Source: Saccharopolyspora elongata (GTDB taxonomy: Bacteria; Actinomycetota; Actinomycetes; Mycobacteriales; Pseudonocardiaceae). Taken from it: a stretch of DNA of 44,206 bases. A program made the translations under genes and the position numbers. The notes beneath the pieces are model-generated. The model did not search any database. It worked only from the letters and a program-made list of their open reading frames with translations, and was not told where the DNA came from. The stretch is from the NCBI RefSeq assembly GCF_004348985.1, contig NZ_SMKW01000077.1:1-44206 (forward strand), in the 5' to 3' direction. Below, piece after piece: positions 16,123 to 25,076 of this stretch. How positions within the stretch are numbered: the stretch's first letter is position 1; each line of letters starts with the position of its first letter.

Positions 16123-17105
16123 CACTCCCCCTGCAACGCCAGATCGGCGGCCGGGCGCAACCGGTGCGCACGCGCCTGCGGGTGGAATTCCGGGCTCGAC
16201 TCCTTGACGAGGTAGTGCGGCCGCCGCTTGGCCTCGAAGTAGCTCTTGCCCAGGTACTCCCCGAGCACCCCGAGGAACAGCAGCTGCAACCCGCCCAACC
16301 CCAGCACACCGGCGAGCAACGTCGCGTAACCGGGCACGTGCACACCGTCCACAATGGTGTTCACCACGACGAAGAGCACGTAACCGCCGGCCAGCAGCGC
16401 CACCAGCACGCCCAGGTAGATCGACAGCCGAAGCGGCCTGCTGTTGAACGAGGTCAGCCCGTCGATGCCGTAGTTCACCAGCGCGCCGAAGGTCCACCTC
16501 GAACCGCCACCGCCCCGCGGCACGTTCCGGAACGACACGTACGCCGTGTCGAAACCGATCCAGGCGAACAACCCCTTGGAGAACCGGTGGTACTCCGGCA
16601 ACGACAACACCGCGTCCACGGCCCGCCGCGACAGCACCCGGAAATCCCCAACGCCGTCCTGCAATCGCACGTCCACGAGCCGTCGGCACGCCCAGTAGTA
16701 CATCTTGGACAGTGCCGACCGGACGCGGCTCTCGCCGTCGCGGCCGCGGCGGGCGACGACCTGGTCGTAGCCGGAGTCCAGCAGCGCCAGCATCCGCCGC
16801 AGCAGCCTCGGCGGATGCTGCAGATCGGCGTCCAGCAGCGCCACCCGGCCGCCCCGCGCATGCCGCAAACCGCACAGCATCGCCGCTTCCTTCCCGAAGT
16901 TGCGGCTCAGCGACACGTAGCGGAAGCGCGGGTTCAGCGCCGCCAGCCGGCGCGCTTCGCGCAGCGTCCGGTCGGTGCTGCCGTCGTCGACCAGGATCAC
17001 CTCGTAATCCCGGACGCGCCCGGACAGCGCCGCGACCAGCGCGTCGTGCAACCGTTGCAGGCCGTGCTCCTCGTTGAAGCACGGCACCACCATCGAGAGG
17101 TACAT
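16122..17105 (-). CDS. GT2 polyprenyl-phosphate glycosyltransferase (GtrB/CsbB/DPM-like)
   Basis: A 327-residue family 2 glycosyltransferase. It starts with MVVPCFNEE, then has VDDGSTD (nucleotide binding) and LLDADLQHPP (DxD-type metal site). Two C-terminal transmembrane segments (about 225-290) anchor it. Such enzymes move a sugar from UDP or GDP to undecaprenyl phosphate on the cytoplasmic face. It is the first gene of the envelope operon and is followed directly by the GtrA-YfhO fusion. I chose ATG 17105; ATG 17117 in the same frame adds only four residues. The sugar is not evident; GlcNAc or GalNAc is suggested by the PIG-L neighbour. Confidence 0.87.
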   Translation of the reverse strand: MYLSMVVPCFNEEHGLQRLHDALVAALSGRVRDYEVILVDDGSTDRTLREARRLAALNPRFRYVSLSRNFGKEAAMLCGLRHARGGRVALLDADLQHPPRLLRRMLALLDSGYDQVVARRGRDGESRVRSALSKMYYWACRRLVDVRLQDGVGDFRVLSRRAVDAVLSLPEYHRFSKGLFAWIGFDTAYVSFRNVPRGGGGSRWTFGALVNYGIDGLTSFNSRPLRLSIYLGVLVALLAGGYVLFVVVNTIVDGVHVPGYATLLAGVLGLGGLQLLFLGVLGEYLGKSYFEAKRRPHYLVKESSPEFHPQARAHRLRPAADLALQGE

Positions 17106-17304
17106 GGCAGGTCTCATCCCAGGTCGATCGACTCCCGCAGGAACCGGGAAGCCGCTGTGGGCCAAACGAATCGGCGCCGACCGTAGGGTCCGGGGCGCGC
17201 GGCACCCCCTCCCGACACACCGGCGAATAATCCGCCCGGGGCGGCTTTTCGCCACATGGCCACCCGATCGCGCAATCACGCGCCGGAAATGGCAGGCTGG
17301 CCGC
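17106..17304. other. divergent intergenic region
   Basis: About 200 bases between the minus-strand envelope operon and the plus-strand S9 peptidase. TAGGGT on the plus strand (17184-17189) and TACGGT on the minus strand (17182-17187) are overlapping -10 candidates. Neither has a convincing -35. Confidence 0.3.
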
Positions 17305-19368
17305 ATGGCCTCGTTTCCCCGCCGCAGCGCCCGCACCCAGGGCTTCACCCTCGGCGCGCCGCGGAACTTCACCGCCGGTGCCACCGTGCTCTTCCTGCGA
17401 TCCGCAGGCGGCACCGAACGCAGCAACGCCCTCTGGGCGCTGGACACCAGAACCGGCCGGGAGCGGATGCTCGCCGACCCGGCCGCGCTGCGGGTGGCCG
17501 ACGAGGTCTCGCCCGAAGAGCAGGCCCGCCGCGAACGAGCGCGCGAACGCGCCCTGGGCATCACCGGCTACGCCACCGATGGCGACGGGAACCTGGCCGC
17601 CTTCACCATCTCCGGCCGGCTGTTCGTCGTCGACGTCGCGACCGGCGACGCCCGCGAGCTGCCCGCCCGCCAGCCGGTCGCCGATCCCCGGCCCGACCGC
17701 GACGGGCGCCGCATCGCCTACCTCTCCGGCGGCCAGCTGCGGGTGATCGATGTGGACGGTTCCGGCGACCGCGCGCTGGCCGAACCCGACGGCGCCGACA
17801 TCACCTGGGGCGCCGCGGAGTTCATCGCCGCCGAGGAGATGGACCGCCACCGCGGCTACTGGTGGTCGCCCGACGGTTCGCGGCTGCTGGCGGCCCGCGT
17901 CGACGAATCCCCGGTCCAGCACCTGTACCTCGGCGACCCGTCCGCCCCGCTGAGCGAGCCGAGCGCCATGCGCTACCCGGCGGCCGGCACCGCCAACGCC
18001 GACGTGTCGCTGGCCGTCCTCGACCTCGACGGCAACCGGGTGGACGTCAAATGGGACCGCCAGGCCTTCCCGTACCTCGTCACCGCGCACTGGTCCGGGC
18101 ACGGTGCCCCGCTGATCGCGGTGCAGACCCGCGACCAGCGCACCCAGCTCGTGCTGGCCGTCGACCAGGCCACCGGGCAAACCACCGAGGTGCACCGCGA
18201 CACCGACCCGCACTGGGTGGACATCAAGCCCGGCTGGCCTGCCTGGACCCCGGACGGCCGGCTGGTGCGCATCAGCGCGGGCGACGGCGCGTACCGCCTG
18301 GTGGTCGGCGACCAGCCGTGGACCGCCGCGCCCCTGCAGGTGCGGGGCATCCTCGACGTCGGCGACGACGATGTCCTGATCTCCGCCTCGGAGCAGGACC
18401 CGACCCAGGTGCACCTCTACCGCGTCACCGCCGACGGCGCCGAGCGGATCACCGAGCAGCCCGGCGTCCACACCGGAACTCGTTGCGGCGACGTGCTCGT
18501 CGTCGCCACGTCCACAATGGACGAACCTCGCACCCGGGTGCGGGTGCACCTCGACGGGCGCGAGATCGCCGAGATCGAGAACCTGGCCGAAGACCCCGCC
18601 GTCGACCTCAACGTCACGCTCCTCCGGCTCGGCGACCGCGAGCTGTGCAGCGCCCTGCTGCTGCCCACCGGCTACGACCCGGCCGACGGCCCCCTGCCGG
18701 TCCTGCTCGACCCCTACGGCGGCCCGCACGCGCAGCGCGTGCTCGCCCGCCGCCAGGGCTACCTGACCTCGCAGTGGTTCGCCGACCAGGGCTTCGCGGT
18801 GCTGGTCACCGACGGCCGCGGCATGGCCGGCCGCGGCCCCGACTGGGACCGCGCGATCGCCGGCGACCTCGCCGGCCCGACCCTGCAGGACCAGGTCGAC
18901 GCCCTGCACGCGGCCGCCGCGCAGCACCCCGAGCTCGACCTCGACCGGGTCGCCATCCGCGGCTGGTCCTTCGGCGGCTACCTCGCCGCGCTGGCCGTGC
19001 TGCGCCGCCCGGACGTCTTCCACGCCGCCGTGGTGGGTGCCGGAGTCGTCGACTGGCGGCTGTACGACACCCACTACACCGAGCGCTACCTGGGCGACCC
19101 CAACGAGGTTCCCAAGGCGTACGTGGAGAACTCGCTGCTGGCCGACGCGGGCAACCTCGAACGCCCGATGCTGATCGTGCACGGCACCGTGGACGACAAC
19201 GTCATCCTGGCCCACGCACTCCGGCTCTCGGCCGCGTTGACCGCGTCGGCCCGCCCGCACAACGTGCTACCGCTGGCGGGCGTCAGCCACATGCCCACCG
19301 ATGAGACCACCAGCGAGAACCTGCTGCTGCTCCAGGTGGACTTCCTGCGCAGATCGCTGGCGCGCTAG
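17305..19368 (+). CDS. S9 family prolyl oligopeptidase (dipeptidyl-peptidase IV-like)
   Basis: A 687-residue serine peptidase. An N-terminal DPP IV beta-propeller (about 25-430) includes the double-Glu motif in IAAEEMDRHRG that fixes the substrate N-terminus in DPP IV. The C-terminal alpha/beta hydrolase carries the triad S555 (GWSFGGY), D630 (HGTVDDN) and H662 (GVSHMPT). No signal peptide is visible, so it is probably cytoplasmic and trims X-Pro or X-Ala dipeptides. ATG 17305 was chosen because the family sequence begins there; the open frame further upstream overlaps the divergent gene. The stop overlaps that of the convergent aldo/keto reductase. Confidence 0.92.
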   Translation: MASFPRRSARTQGFTLGAPRNFTAGATVLFLRSAGGTERSNALWALDTRTGRERMLADPAALRVADEVSPEEQARRERARERALGITGYATDGDGNLAAFTISGRLFVVDVATGDARELPARQPVADPRPDRDGRRIAYLSGGQLRVIDVDGSGDRALAEPDGADITWGAAEFIAAEEMDRHRGYWWSPDGSRLLAARVDESPVQHLYLGDPSAPLSEPSAMRYPAAGTANADVSLAVLDLDGNRVDVKWDRQAFPYLVTAHWSGHGAPLIAVQTRDQRTQLVLAVDQATGQTTEVHRDTDPHWVDIKPGWPAWTPDGRLVRISAGDGAYRLVVGDQPWTAAPLQVRGILDVGDDDVLISASEQDPTQVHLYRVTADGAERITEQPGVHTGTRCGDVLVVATSTMDEPRTRVRVHLDGREIAEIENLAEDPAVDLNVTLLRLGDRELCSALLLPTGYDPADGPLPVLLDPYGGPHAQRVLARRQGYLTSQWFADQGFAVLVTDGRGMAGRGPDWDRAIAGDLAGPTLQDQVDALHAAAAQHPELDLDRVAIRGWSFGGYLAALAVLRRPDVFHAAVVGAGVVDWRLYDTHYTERYLGDPNEVPKAYVENSLLADAGNLERPMLIVHGTVDDNVILAHALRLSAALTASARPHNVLPLAGVSHMPTDETTSENLLLLQVDFLRRSLAR

Positions 19369-20198
19369 AGGATTTCCAGCGGAACCGGATGCGGCGGCGC
19401 TGGGAAGCCCGCGTCGAGCTCGGCGAGATCGGCCGCCGACAACTCGATGTCCAGCGCCGCCCGGTTCTGCTCCACGTGCGCCACGGTGGCCGCCTTCGGG
19501 ATCGCGCACACGCCGTCCTGCGCCAGCACCCAGGCGATCGCGACCTGCGCCGGAGTCACCGAATGCCGCTCGGCGACCCGCCGCAACGCCGGCTCGCCCA
19601 GCAGCCGCCCCTGCTCGATCGGCGAGTACGCCATCACCGGCAACCCCTGCTCCCGGCACCACGGCAGCAAGTCGAGCTCGATGCCGCGCCGGGTGAGGTT
19701 GTAGAGCACCTGGTTCGTGGCGGACCGCCGGCCCAGTTCGCTCTCGAACAGCTCCGACATGTCCCCGGGACCGAAATTGCTCACCCCGAAATGCCGGACC
19801 TTGCCGTCGGCACGCAGCTGCTCGAACGCGTCCAACGTCTCCGCCAACGGCGTGCTGCCGCGCCAGTGCAGCAGGTACAGATCCAGGTGATCGGTGCCCA
19901 GCCGCCGCAGGCTGCGCTCGCACGCGGCGACGGCGTCGCGACGCCCCGCGTTGTGCGGATACACCTTGCTGACCAGGAAAACCTCGTCGCGGCGCCCCGC
20001 GATCGCGGCACCGACGACCTCCTCGGCGCCGCCGCTGCCGTACATCTCGGCGGTGTCGATCAGCCCCAGGCCGAGGTCCAGGCCGTGCCGCAGCGCAGCC
20101 ACCTCCGCCGCGCGCTGCGCGCGCCGCTCGCCCATGCCCCAGGTGCCCTGCCCCAGCACCGGCAGCTCCTGCCCGCCGGGCAGTCGTAGGCCTCGCAT
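19365..20198 (-). CDS. aldo/keto reductase
   Basis: A 277-residue TIM-barrel oxidoreductase with the complete catalytic tetrad: D48 and Y53 (IDTAEMYG), K78 (VSKVY) and H111 (LLHW). The NADPH-binding segment IPKAATVAHVEQN lies near the C-terminus. The substrate is unknown. I chose ATG 20198, with GGAG 5 nt upstream, over GTG 20204. It is convergent with the S9 peptidase; the two stop codons share the palindrome CTAG. Confidence 0.9.
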   Translation of the reverse strand: MRGLRLPGGQELPVLGQGTWGMGERRAQRAAEVAALRHGLDLGLGLIDTAEMYGSGGAEEVVGAAIAGRRDEVFLVSKVYPHNAGRRDAVAACERSLRRLGTDHLDLYLLHWRGSTPLAETLDAFEQLRADGKVRHFGVSNFGPGDMSELFESELGRRSATNQVLYNLTRRGIELDLLPWCREQGLPVMAYSPIEQGRLLGEPALRRVAERHSVTPAQVAIAWVLAQDGVCAIPKAATVAHVEQNRAALDIELSAADLAELDAGFPAPPHPVPLEIL

Positions 20199-20253
20199 GC
20201 ACACTCCGTTCCAGGTGGTGGATCAAAGCCGGGCGTGCGGCCAAGAATACGGA

Positions 20254-21342
20254 TCAGCGCTGCTGCGGCAGCACGGCCACCAGCTCGAAGCCGCCGTCCG
20301 CGGACGGCCCGGCGTCCAGCCGCCCACCCGCCATCTGCACCCGCTCCGACAAACCCGCCAGCCCGGACCCGCTGCTACCGGCCTCGACGGCCGGTAGCGC
20401 ACGATCAGGAGCACCGTTGCTGACGGCGATGTGCAACGAACCCCCGCGGCACAACAGGCTCACCTTGATCCCGGCGCCCGGCGCGTGCTTGGACGCATTC
20501 GTCAGCGCCTCCTGAACCACCCGGTACGCGGCCCGCTCCACCGCCGCCGGCACCCCGTGCGGCTCGCTGAGCTGGGAAGACAGCTCCACGTCCACACCGG
20601 CGGCGCGCGTCCGCCCCACCAGGTCCGGGATCTTGTCCAACCCGACCTGCTGCCCCGCCGTGCCCAGCCCCAGCGTCGCGCGCATCTCGTCCAGTGCCTG
20701 CTTCGCCAACCCGCGCAACCGGCCCGCGGTCTCCTGCGCGGCGGGATCACCGGTAGTCGACGCCAACGCGGCCGACTCCACCGCGATCAGGGTGACGTGA
20801 TGCCCGACCGCGTCGTGGATCTCCCGCGCGATCCGGGCCCGCTCCTCAGCTCGCGCCGTCTCATCCTTCGCCCGCAGCTCCGCCGCAGTAGCCGCCTCCA
20901 GCCGCCGCAGGCTGTCGGCCAGCTGCTGCCGCAGCGACACCAACATCCCCAACGCGGTCGGCGCACCAGCGGCCGCCAGCACGAAAGCAAAGGTCAGGAC
21001 GATCGAACCCGCCCCGAGCGACTGCGTGATCAGCACCGGGGTCACCGCGACCACCGCAGCCAGCAGAACCCCCGCGACCAGCGTCGACACCCGCGGCCGT
21101 GCACGCCCCAACGCGTACAGAGCCACAACCGTCGCCGGCCAACCCAAGCCACCGGCCAACGCGGGCATGCACAACAACACCGAGACCCACGGCAACCACA
21201 GCCGCAACGGCAACAACGCGGCGGCCACCAACCCGGACACCACCGCGTACCCGAACGGATCCGGCGCGGCCAGCACCGCAGCCGCCGGAATCCCGACGGC
21301 CAAAGCCTCGGCCCCCAGCCGCAGCCAGCGCCCCGAACTCAC
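20254..21342 (-). CDS. NarL-type sensor histidine kinase
   Basis: A 362-residue kinase with about five N-terminal membrane helices (1-135), a coiled segment, then HisKA_3 with the phospho-acceptor H176 (AREIHDAVGHH). The HATPase domain has the N-box VVQEALTNASKHA and GSGLAGLSERV. There is no large extracytoplasmic domain, so the signal is probably sensed in or at the membrane. GTG 21342 overlaps the response-regulator stop (GTGA), so the pair is translationally coupled. The target genes are unknown. Confidence 0.92.
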   Translation of the reverse strand: MSSGRWLRLGAEALAVGIPAAAVLAAPDPFGYAVVSGLVAAALLPLRLWLPWVSVLLCMPALAGGLGWPATVVALYALGRARPRVSTLVAGVLLAAVVAVTPVLITQSLGAGSIVLTFAFVLAAAGAPTALGMLVSLRQQLADSLRRLEAATAAELRAKDETARAEERARIAREIHDAVGHHVTLIAVESAALASTTGDPAAQETAGRLRGLAKQALDEMRATLGLGTAGQQVGLDKIPDLVGRTRAAGVDVELSSQLSEPHGVPAAVERAAYRVVQEALTNASKHAPGAGIKVSLLCRGGSLHIAVSNGAPDRALPAVEAGSSGSGLAGLSERVQMAGGRLDAGPSADGGFELVAVLPQQR

Positions 21343-22013
21343 CGGAAGTCGCCCGCCACCCGCTGCGCGATCAACGCTGCCTGCACCCGGTTCTGCGCAC
21401 CTAGCTTGCTCAACACCGTCGACACGTAGCTCTTCACCGTCGCCTCGGTCAGCCCGAGCCGAACCCCGATGTCGGCGTTCGACCGGCCATCGGCCAACAG
21501 CTGGAGCACCTGCCGCTCCCGCCCGGACAACCCCCGCACCAGCTGCATCTCGTGCACGTTGTCGGTCGCGCTGCGGAACCTCGGCAACAGCCGCGCCGTG
21601 ATCCGCGGATCCAGCACCGCCCCGCCCGCCGCCAGGTCGTGCACCGCCCGAACCAGCATCGCCGGCTCGGCGTCCTTGAGCAGGAACCCGCGCGCCCCGA
21701 ACCGCAGGGCATCGGCCACGTAGTCGTCCAGGTCGAAAGTCGTCAACACCGCCGCCACCGGCGCATCCGCCAACGCCGTCAACGTCCGCAACGCCGTCAA
21801 CCCGTCCTTGCCGGGCATCTGAACATCGATCAGCGCGACGTCCACCCGGTGCGCGCGCACCGCCGCCAGCAGCTCATCACCGTTGCCCGCCTCGGCGACC
21901 ACCCGGATCGTGCCGTCGGCCTCCAACAACACCCGCAGGCCACGCCGCAGCATGGCCTCGTCATCGGCCAGCACAACGCGGATCGGCCCCCCGCCGTCCT
22001 CAGCCCGCACCAC
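21339..22013 (-). CDS. NarL/LuxR-family response regulator
   Basis: A 224-residue protein: a receiver domain with the acidic pair DD (17-18), phospho-acceptor D63 (LIDVQMPG) and Lys in LLKDA, then a C-terminal LuxR helix-turn-helix (about 160-215, with LSGRERQVLQLLADGRSN and VKSYVSTVLSKL). It is partner of the histidine kinase encoded next. The start is GTG 22013, with GGAGGTGA just upstream; GTG 22010 is also possible. Confidence 0.92.
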   Translation of the reverse strand: MVRAEDGGGPIRVVLADDEAMLRRGLRVLLEADGTIRVVAEAGNGDELLAAVRAHRVDVALIDVQMPGKDGLTALRTLTALADAPVAAVLTTFDLDDYVADALRFGARGFLLKDAEPAMLVRAVHDLAAGGAVLDPRITARLLPRFRSATDNVHEMQLVRGLSGRERQVLQLLADGRSNADIGVRLGLTEATVKSYVSTVLSKLGAQNRVQAALIAQRVAGDFR

Positions 22014-22099
22014 TCGGTCACCTCCCCTGTTCCGAGCGCCGCCAGCAGATTATCGGGACAGCGTCAACGCAGCGCGCACGCCACCCGAGCGCACGGTGA

Positions 22100-23530
22100 T
22101 CAACGACGACCACCCTTGGGCTTGCGCTCCCGCACCCGCACCGAGATCCGCACCGGACTGCCCACGAACCCGAACGTCTCGCGGAACTTGCGCTCCAGGA
22201 ACCGCCGGTACCCGGCCTCCAGGAACCCGGTGGTGAACAGCACGATCGTCGGCGGCCGCGACTGCGCCTGCGTGGCGAACAGGATCTTGGGCTGCCGACC
22301 GCCGCGCACCGGCGGCGGGTTGGCCGCGACCAGATCCGAAAGCCAGCCGTTCAACCGGCCGGTCGGGATCCGCGTGTCCCACGACTCCAGCGCGGTGCGC
22401 AGCGTCGGCGCCAGCTTCGCCACCGCCCGGCCGGTCTTGGCCGACACGTTGACCCGCTCGGCCCACCGCACCCGCACCAGCTCGCGGTCGATCTCCTTCT
22501 CCAGCTGGTGGCGGCGGTCCTCGTCGACCAGGTCCCACTTGTTGTAGGCGATCACCAGCGCCCGCCCGGCCTCCACGACCATGGTGAGCACCCGCAGGTC
22601 CTGCTCGCTCAACGGCTCCGAAGCATCGATGAGCATGATCGCCACCTCGGCCGCCTCGATGGCCGCCTTGGTGCGCAGCGACGCGTAGTACTCGGTGCCG
22701 CTGGCGGTCTTCACGCGCTTGCGCAGCCCCGCCGTGTCGACGAACCGCCACACCTCGCCATCGAGCTCCACCAGCGAGTCCACCGGGTCCACGGTGGTGC
22801 CCGCGACGTCGTGCACCACCGACCGCTCTTCCCCGGTCAGCTTGTTGAGCAGGCTCGACTTGCCCACGTTCGGCTTGCCGACCAACGCGACCCGCCGCGG
22901 CCCGCCCGTCGCGCCGAAGATCTCGCGCGGCGTCTCCGGGAACGCGTCCAGCACGGCGTCCAGCAGGTCACCGGAACCGCTCCCGTGCAGCGCGCTGACC
23001 GGCCTCGGCTCGCCCAGCCCCAGCGACCACAGCGAATGCACGTCGGAGACGCCGCGCTGGTCGTCGACCTTGTTCGCGGCCAGCAGCACCGGCCGCTTGG
23101 ACCGGCGCAGCACCCTGGCCACGGCCTCTTCCGTCTCGGTCGCGCCGACCCGGGCATCCACCACCAGCAGCACCGCGTCCGCGGTGTGCATGGCCAGCTC
23201 CGCCTGCGCCGCCACCGACGCCTGCAGGCCCTTGGCGTCCGGCTCCCACCCACCGGTGTCGACCAGCGTGAAGCGGCGCCCGTTCCACAGCGCGTCGTAG
23301 GCCACCCGGTCCCGGGTCACGCCCGGGACGTCCTGCACGACGGCTTCCCGGCGGCCCAGCAGCCGGTTCACCAGCGTCGACTTGCCCACGTTCGGGCGGC
23401 CGACCACGGCCAGCACCGGCTGCGGCTTCGGCGCCGCCTCGCCCTCGGGCGCTTCGACCTCGTCGAACTCAGCCCACTCGGCCTCGTCGGACCACGTGCC
23501 GTCCAGGCCTTCCACCGACTCGTCGGTCAC
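22100..23530 (-). CDS. der: ribosome-assembly GTPase Der (EngA)
   Basis: A 476-residue double GTPase. G domain 1 has GRPNVGKST (44-52) and NKVD; G domain 2 has GKPNVGKSS and NKWD; a C-terminal KH-like domain follows. It acts in 50S subunit maturation. The N-terminal 37 residues are an acidic extension beyond the compact family core. It is the last gene of cmk-plsC-der, equivalent to Rv1713 of M. tuberculosis. GTG 23530 overlaps the plsC stop (GTGA). Confidence 0.96.
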   Translation of the reverse strand: MTDESVEGLDGTWSDEAEWAEFDEVEAPEGEAAPKPQPVLAVVGRPNVGKSTLVNRLLGRREAVVQDVPGVTRDRVAYDALWNGRRFTLVDTGGWEPDAKGLQASVAAQAELAMHTADAVLLVVDARVGATETEEAVARVLRRSKRPVLLAANKVDDQRGVSDVHSLWSLGLGEPRPVSALHGSGSGDLLDAVLDAFPETPREIFGATGGPRRVALVGKPNVGKSSLLNKLTGEERSVVHDVAGTTVDPVDSLVELDGEVWRFVDTAGLRKRVKTASGTEYYASLRTKAAIEAAEVAIMLIDASEPLSEQDLRVLTMVVEAGRALVIAYNKWDLVDEDRRHQLEKEIDRELVRVRWAERVNVSAKTGRAVAKLAPTLRTALESWDTRIPTGRLNGWLSDLVAANPPPVRGGRQPKILFATQAQSRPPTIVLFTTGFLEAGYRRFLERKFRETFGFVGSPVRISVRVRERKPKGGRR

Positions 23531-24201
23531 GCTCGTTTCCCTCTCGAATAGTCTTTGTCCTGGTCCGCGACCAGCCGATCCAACTCGGCGATCAGCTCGA
23601 CCAGTTCGGTGCGCACCGCCTCGGTCGCCACGACCAGCCCGGTGCGGCCCTTGCCCGCCGGCAGCGTGATCGGCTCCCCGAACAACACGTCGATCCTGGG
23701 TAGCAGCCTACGGCCCGCGCCCTCCGGACGACGCGTGCCCCGGCAGGCCACCGGCAGGACCTGCGCCTCCGACGCCCGCGCCAACCACGCCGCCCCGTGC
23801 TGCGCGTTCGCCACGTCGCCGTCGCCGCGGGTGCCCTCCGGGAACACCCCGACCAACCCGCCGGCACGCAGCACCCGCACCGCCGCCAGCAGCGGCGTGC
23901 GGTCGGGTTCGCCGCGGCGCACCCCGATCTGCCCGATGCGGCGCAGGAACCAGCCCAGCGGCCCGCGGAACATCTCCTGCTTGATCAGGAACACCGCGTT
24001 GCGCGGGATCATTCCGAACAGCAGCGGCCCGTCCACCATCGAACTGTGGTTGGCCACCAGCACCACCGGCCCGGTGCGCGGAATCCGCTCCGCACCATGG
24101 ATCCGCACCCGGTACGGCAACCGCACGATCCGCCGCGAAATCCACTGGCCGAACCGGTGCAAGCCGCCGGTCGCGCCCTCGGGCAGGGTCTCGTCGCTCA
24201 T
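23527..24201 (-). CDS. 1-acyl-sn-glycerol-3-phosphate acyltransferase family protein (PlsC-like)
   Basis: A 224-residue membrane-associated acyltransferase. The HX4D catalytic motif is NHSSMVD (H52, D57), followed by the FPEGTR glycerol-phosphate-binding motif. It probably acylates lysophosphatidic acid in phospholipid synthesis. Paralogues are common in actinomycetes, so the exact acceptor is uncertain. ATG 24201 overlaps the cmk stop (ATGA) and its own stop overlaps der. Confidence 0.9.
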   Translation of the reverse strand: MSDETLPEGATGGLHRFGQWISRRIVRLPYRVRIHGAERIPRTGPVVLVANHSSMVDGPLLFGMIPRNAVFLIKQEMFRGPLGWFLRRIGQIGVRRGEPDRTPLLAAVRVLRAGGLVGVFPEGTRGDGDVANAQHGAAWLARASEAQVLPVACRGTRRPEGAGRRLLPRIDVLFGEPITLPAGKGRTGLVVATEAVRTELVELIAELDRLVADQDKDYSRGKRA

Positions 24202-24923
24202 GGTGTCGTCCGCTCCGCCCCGGCCAGCAGGCCGCGGCTCTCCACGTGCTTGTGCAGCTGCTCGAGCACCTCCACCACGCCCAGATCCGTGGTGTCCAGC
24301 TCCACCGCGTCATCGGCCTTCCGCAGCGGCGCCACCTTCCGCCCGGAATCCAGCGCGTCCCGGCGCTGCACGTCGGCGTGCGTGCGGTCCAGGTCGCCAG
24401 CGCGTCCCTCGGACACGTCCTGCGCCGTGCGGCGCTGCGCGCGGGCGTGCGCGGAAGCCGTCAGGTAGACCTTCAGGCCCGCATCCGGTACCACCACGGT
24501 GCCGATGTCCCGGCCCTCCACGACCATGCCGCCCGGCGACTCCAACGCCTCGCCGATCAGCCGCCGCTGCTGGGCGACCAGCTGCTCGCGAACCTCGGCG
24601 ACCGCCGACACCGCCGACACCGCGCCGGTCACCTCCGGGCCGCGGATCTCCTGCCCCACGTCCGCGCCGTCCAGGGACACCGACGGCCGCTCGGGGTCGG
24701 TGCCCACGATCAGCGCCGCCGCCCGCACCACACGCGCCACCTCGGCCGAATCCGACGGCTCGACCTCCGCGCGCAGCACGGCCAGCGTCGCGGCCCGGTA
24801 CATCGCGCCGGTGTCGAGGTAGGTCGCCCCCAACGCGGACGCCAACTTCCGGGACACCGTCGACTTGCCGGTGCCCGAAGGGCCGTCGAGCGCCACCACA
24901 CCGCGGAGCCTGGCGTGTGCCAC
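24198..24923 (-). CDS. cmk: cytidylate kinase
   Basis: A 241-residue CMP/dCMP kinase. The Walker A motif is GPSGTGKST (14-22), followed by LDTGAMYRA and the VVEGRDIGTVV segment; the C-terminal LIPID-type region has RDALDSGR. It supplies CDP for nucleic acid synthesis. Among upstream start options GTG 24923 lies 8 nt after GGAAGG, whereas ATG 24929 would be only 2 nt from it. Equivalent to Rv1712. The gene is divergent from the antiporter regulator at 25076. Confidence 0.94.
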   Translation of the reverse strand: MAHARLRGVVALDGPSGTGKSTVSRKLASALGATYLDTGAMYRAATLAVLRAEVEPSDSAEVARVVRAAALIVGTDPERPSVSLDGADVGQEIRGPEVTGAVSAVSAVAEVREQLVAQQRRLIGEALESPGGMVVEGRDIGTVVVPDAGLKVYLTASAHARAQRRTAQDVSEGRAGDLDRTHADVQRRDALDSGRKVAPLRKADDAVELDTTDLGVVEVLEQLHKHVESRGLLAGAERTTP

Positions 24924-25059
24924 GTGCATGTCCTTCCCGAGCCGGAACCGATCGGCCCGGCACCGGCCGGACCAACCGTCCATTCTGCCTGGTCCGCCCG
25001 CGCGCATCCCAATCGCGTCCAGATCCATCCGGACCGCGGGACAAATGCGAAAGATCTCC

Positions 25060-25076
25060 TAATACAGTCTCGGGCG
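25060..25076 (+). promoter_or_regulatory. candidate leaderless promoter of the KhtT-like gene
   Basis: TAATAC (25060-25065) or TACAGT (25063-25068) lies 7-10 nt before the GTG at 25076, with no Shine-Dalgarno sequence between. GGGACA at 25038-25043 could be the -35. The transcript would then begin at or next to the start codon, a common arrangement in actinobacteria. Confidence 0.4.

Noticed and set aside
14446..16215. A 589-codon plus-strand frame rich in Gln/His/Arg
   Set aside because: It is antisense to the GtrA-YfhO gene and its composition is unlike a folded protein.
16122..19260. Upstream continuation of the GtrA-YfhO frame to 19,260
   Set aside because: Upstream of 16,122 the frame overlaps the glycosyltransferase gene in another frame and then runs antisense to the S9 peptidase. 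A coupled ATG with a ribosome site at 16,122 explains the real gene.
23555..25075. Long N-terminal extension of the KhtT-like protein
   Set aside because: It is Pro/Arg-rich and antisense to plsC and cmk; the RCK-type protein begins at GTG 25076.
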